Shown: one piece after another, positions 6,432 to 8,628 of the stretch
Numbering within the stretch: the first letter of the stretch is position 1
Layout: each line of letters opens with the position of its first letter
From: an uncultured Phycisphaerales bacterium
GTDB lineage: Bacteria; Planctomycetota; Phycisphaerae; Sedimentisphaerales; Anaerobacaceae
DNA: 8,628 bases
Assembly: GCA_937868145.1 (NCBI GenBank)
Contig: CALMMH010000755.1
Span: 1 to 8,628 of the forward strand
Reading direction: 5' to 3'
Notes under the pieces: model-generated
Databases searched by the model: none
Told to the model about the DNA's origin: nothing
Seen by the model: the letters and a program-made list of their open reading frames with translations, nothing else
Position numbers and translations under genes: made by a program

Positions 6432-7511
6432 TCAGTTGTCCAGGTAGACGATGTGGGTGAACGTCCGGCCGTTCTTGATCAGATGTCGCGAATCGTAGAG
6501 CGTGAACGTGAACTTCAGAGCGCGTCCCAAGCCGGGAATCTCGTTGAAATGCTCCTGATCGAGCGGACCGGAGAAGTTGGGATCGCTCAGACTCGATCCG
6601 CCCCGCGGATACCACAGGCCGGGGTCGTTCTCCGCGTCGATGTCCGCATTGCCCGACGTCAACGGAAAATCCGAATCCTCCAGGCTCTCGTCGTCGTTCG
6701 GATTCACCTCGGGGAGCCACCGGTCCTGGCTGTCGCTCCAGCCCTGCACCATGAACTGGCCCACGCCGCGACAAAACAGCGAGTGAATTGAGTTGGGCTC
6801 CGCAGGATCGATCAACACGCCGCGGGCGGTTTCCTCCGTCGTGCTCAGCGGATTCCTGTCCCCGTCGGCGACCGTGATGTCGCCGATCACGGACAGCATG
6901 TTGAACTTCTCGGATTGCGGCACCCGCTTCCACTCCTCCAGCGAGACCCGGTCGACTTCCTGCTGGCTGTTCCACTCGAGCCAATCCTCCGTGGTGAAAT
7001 CCTCGGTGTCGAGCGCGTGGTCCTCGTCTTGCGGCGAGATCAGGATGTGCTGCGTCCGAGCGAGCATTCTTCTGTAGGGTTTCTGCAACGGCGCCCAGTT
7101 GGGCTCGGCCGGATTGGCCGACGGGCCTCGCGCCAGGGCGTAACAAACCCTCGCGACGTTGCCCCGCTCCGGATCGGCGCCGTAGGTCTGGAAGTCGCCG
7201 GTGGTGAAGAACATGATCCGGTCGAACCGCTCGAAAGCCTCCGACTTGAAACGATTGGGATCGGTCGACGCATATCCGGCCTTGCGCTGCGCGCCCCAGA
7301 CCACAAAGATCTCGCCGTCCTTGCGGAGACTGCGGAAGTCCGCGTCCAACTGGTCCGTGATCACGCGAAGCTTCTGCATGATCTCGGCGTTGGCTTGGGC
7401 GATCCGCTGCGAGTCGATGCTCACGCGGAAGATCGCTCCGGCGAACGACAGGACCACCGCGAGGATCCCCAGCGAGACAATCATCTCCATGAGTGTGAAC
7501 GCTTTTCGCAT
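6432..7511 (-). CDS. GspJ-like minor pseudopilin (prepilin-type N-terminal methylation site)
   Basis: A 359-residue predicted minor pseudopilin, placed between the I-like and K-like genes as GspJ is in type II secretion operons. The N-terminus MRKA-FTLMEMIVSLGILAVV is a short class III prepilin signal with Phe +1 and Glu +5; the -1 residue is Ala rather than the usual Gly. A hydrophobic helix spans about 5-27, followed by a polar helix (SQRIAQANAEIMQKLRVITD) as in pilins, then a globular region rich in Asp, Asn and Pro. The C-terminus, including LKFTFTLYDS and FTHIVYLDN, fits a pseudopilin beta-sheet end. GspJ is normally about 200 residues, so this one is enlarged. The ATG at 7511 puts the leader at the right length and follows the upstream TAA by one base; a frame extension to 7580 would add a non-leader-like 23 residues. 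Confidence 0.83.
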   Translation of the reverse strand: MRKAFTLMEMIVSLGILAVVLSFAGAIFRVSIDSQRIAQANAEIMQKLRVITDQLDADFRSLRKDGEIFVVWGAQRKAGYASTDPNRFKSEAFERFDRIMFFTTGDFQTYGADPERGNVARVCYALARGPSANPAEPNWAPLQKPYRRMLARTQHILISPQDEDHALDTEDFTTEDWLEWNSQQEVDRVSLEEWKRVPQSEKFNMLSVIGDITVADGDRNPLSTTEETARGVLIDPAEPNSIHSLFCRGVGQFMVQGWSDSQDRWLPEVNPNDDESLEDSDFPLTSGNADIDAENDPGLWYPRGGSSLSDPNFSGPLDQEHFNEIPGLGRALKFTFTLYDSRHLIKNGRTFTHIVYLDN

Positions 7512-7512
7512 C

Positions 7513-8301
7513 TTACGGTCTCGCGAATCTGAGGGTCTCTTGATATACGGCGACGCCCGGGTTCTTGCCCCCGGTGGCAACCGGCGGAACGACCCACATC
7601 CAACCCGAATCGGCGGTCAGATCGCCGTCTTCCCAATCGCGGTCCAGGACGACTTTGCCGATCTCGTCGGCGGATCGCTCCATCACGCGATACATATGCC
7701 CCGTCGCGTCGTCCACGAGAATCGACCCGTTGCTGACGAACGTACGCTCATCGGTCCCGTCCGAGGACACCGCGTCCAAAATCACGATCTCGTTCTCAGC
7801 GGTCGTCGAACTGCGGCTGACGTTGATCCGCACGGGATACGGCCGGTCCACGGATTCCAGGGCCAGATCGGCGGTCCCGGCTCCCCGCTTCCAGAACTTC
7901 TGAACTCCGCCCGTCCGCCGACTGACAAACACCGTGCACTGCACCAGATCGCTGCCGTCCGCCATGCGCCGGCAGATGCCCGACCACGAATACTGCTTGG
8001 CGGACGACTCAGGAGCCGACGGGTACATCCATTCCCCATCCGGCACCGCCGCCAGATCGTCATAGTCCACAAATGCGGTCGTCTTGGGGGCGGAGTCATT
8101 CGGGTCGAGCCCGAAGATCCGCATCTTGGCGAACCCCTCTTCGGCGGCGACCGCCGCGATCGTCCGCTCCGTGGAGAACACTGAAAGATAGATTCCCGTC
8201 AGAAACGTCCCGGCGATGAAGCTCATCCCGACGGCCAGCGTCCCGACGGCCATCAGCGTTTCCGTAAGCGAAAATCCGTGTTGTTGCCTTTTTCTGGTCA
8301 T
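7513..8301 (-). CDS. GspI/PilV-like minor pseudopilin (prepilin-type N-terminal methylation site)
   Basis: A 262-residue predicted prepilin. The leader MTRKRQQHG is followed by FSLTETLMAVGTLAVGMSF, a canonical cleavage site with Gly at -1, Phe at +1 and Glu at +5, and one transmembrane helix (about 10-36). Its place directly before the J-like and K-like genes argues for GspI, which nucleates the pseudopilus tip in the inner membrane. The remainder is a periplasmic globular domain with no motif I recognise. GspI is usually about 125 residues, so it is about twice as long; a PilV-type role is an alternative. The ATG at 8301 gives the standard leader; no convincing ribosome-binding site precedes it, which suits translational coupling to the gene ending 9 bases upstream. 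Confidence 0.82.
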   Translation of the reverse strand: MTRKRQQHGFSLTETLMAVGTLAVGMSFIAGTFLTGIYLSVFSTERTIAAVAAEEGFAKMRIFGLDPNDSAPKTTAFVDYDDLAAVPDGEWMYPSAPESSAKQYSWSGICRRMADGSDLVQCTVFVSRRTGGVQKFWKRGAGTADLALESVDRPYPVRINVSRSSTTAENEIVILDAVSSDGTDERTFVSNGSILVDDATGHMYRVMERSADEIGKVVLDRDWEDGDLTADSGWMWVVPPVATGGKNPGVAVYQETLRFARP

Positions 8302-8310
8302 ATCTGCACA

Positions 8311-8628
8311 TCAATCCGATGAGATCAGATCTCCCGTGTAAGGGCTCACGTAGAAGGCTTTGTCCGCCAGCGTGCTGAGATAATCGGTCCACGCCGTCTT
8401 TTTCTCATACGCGATCCGCAGCTTCGATTGCTCGCAGATCACGAGACTCGTCCGGCTGGGCTCCTCGCCCAATCCGTATTCGAGACCGTCGCTCTGCGCC
8501 GGGTTCTTCCGTTTCGAGTAATCGTCCTGGAGGAACATCCCCTGCTGGAGGTTGCAGATGTTCTCGGGCGAGTTGAAGACATCGTCCATCGACTTGTCGC
8601 TGCCGGCGTTGTCGGGCCGGAACTCTCC
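8311..8628 (-). CDS. Unidentified protein, C-terminal 105 residues; possibly GspH-position pseudopilin
   Basis: The frame is open from the window edge to the TGA at 8311, so only the C-terminus is visible and the true start lies outside. The fragment is polar, with two cysteines (ENICNLQQG and LVICEQSKLR), a Lys/Tyr-rich stretch and the end VSPYTGDLISSD. There is no transmembrane segment or recognised motif. The first ATG inside the window, at 8589, is not a likely start because the frame continues upstream. In the canonical order G-H-I-J-K the gene before the I-like prepilin would be H, and with a 9-base gap it is clearly in the same operon. That is positional inference only; the sequence itself does not show a pseudopilin fold. 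Confidence 0.6.
   Translation of the reverse strand, partial: GEFRPDNAGSDKSMDDVFNSPENICNLQQGMFLQDDYSKRKNPAQSDGLEYGLGEEPSRTSLVICEQSKLRIAYEKKTAWTDYLSTLADKAFYVSPYTGDLISSD

Noticed and set aside
4577..6460. A 627-codon open frame on the plus strand opposite the gspK-like gene
   Set aside because: It is an Arg/Gly/His-rich mirror frame without motifs; the minus-strand frame carries a prepilin leader and the GspK hallmarks.
7512..7580. N-terminal extension of the J-like prepilin to an ATG at 7580
   Set aside because: It would overlap the upstream gene by 68 bases and add 23 residues before a normal short prepilin leader; the ATG at 7511 fits the class III signal length.

Overview
The window is a GC-rich bacterial chromosome segment in which every supported gene lies on the minus strand, so the biological reading direction runs from base 8628 down to base 1. 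The best guess for the source is a Planctomycetota bacterium (Phycisphaerae-like). This rests on unusually large pseudopilins with Asp/Asn/Pro-rich inserts and on general protein style; it is an inference, and no marker gene fixes the lineage.

Region A (8628-3812) is a compact pseudopilin operon in the canonical type II secretion order. It contains the 3' end of an upstream gene (position H, identity unproven), a GspI/PilV-like prepilin, a GspJ-like prepilin and a very large GspK-like protein. Gaps are 9, 1 and 10 bases, so the genes are probably translationally coupled. I, J and K are minor pseudopilins that prime and cap the secretion pseudopilus. All three are much longer than their usual family members.

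Region B (3811-2005) opens with a strong sigma70-type promoter (TTGAGA, 17 bp, TATAAT) and a GC-clamped hairpin at the predicted transcript start. It continues with xseA and xseB, the two subunits of exodeoxyribonuclease VII; xseB starts inside the end of xseA.

Region C (2004-1717) has no gene. It holds a 102-bp inverted-repeat element made of two facing GTGG-plus-hairpin units around a central palindrome, resembling a REPIN (REP doublet). Next to it, a second good sigma70-type promoter (TTGCCA, 17 bp, CATAAT) points at the tRNA.

Region D (1716-1) is tRNA-Leu(UAG), then, with no visible terminator, a predicted lipoprotein nucleosidase of the MTA/SAH nucleosidase family, then an NCS2 (AzgA-type) purine permease cut by the window edge. 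The last two look like a purine-scavenging pair: release the base outside the cytoplasm, then import it. Most of the window is ordinary core biology. The points most worth a second look are the REPIN-like element, the exported nucleosidase/permease pair with a Glu-to-Asp change at a catalytic position, and the enlarged GspK with an extra NVNT motif and an Asp-rich calcium-type loop.
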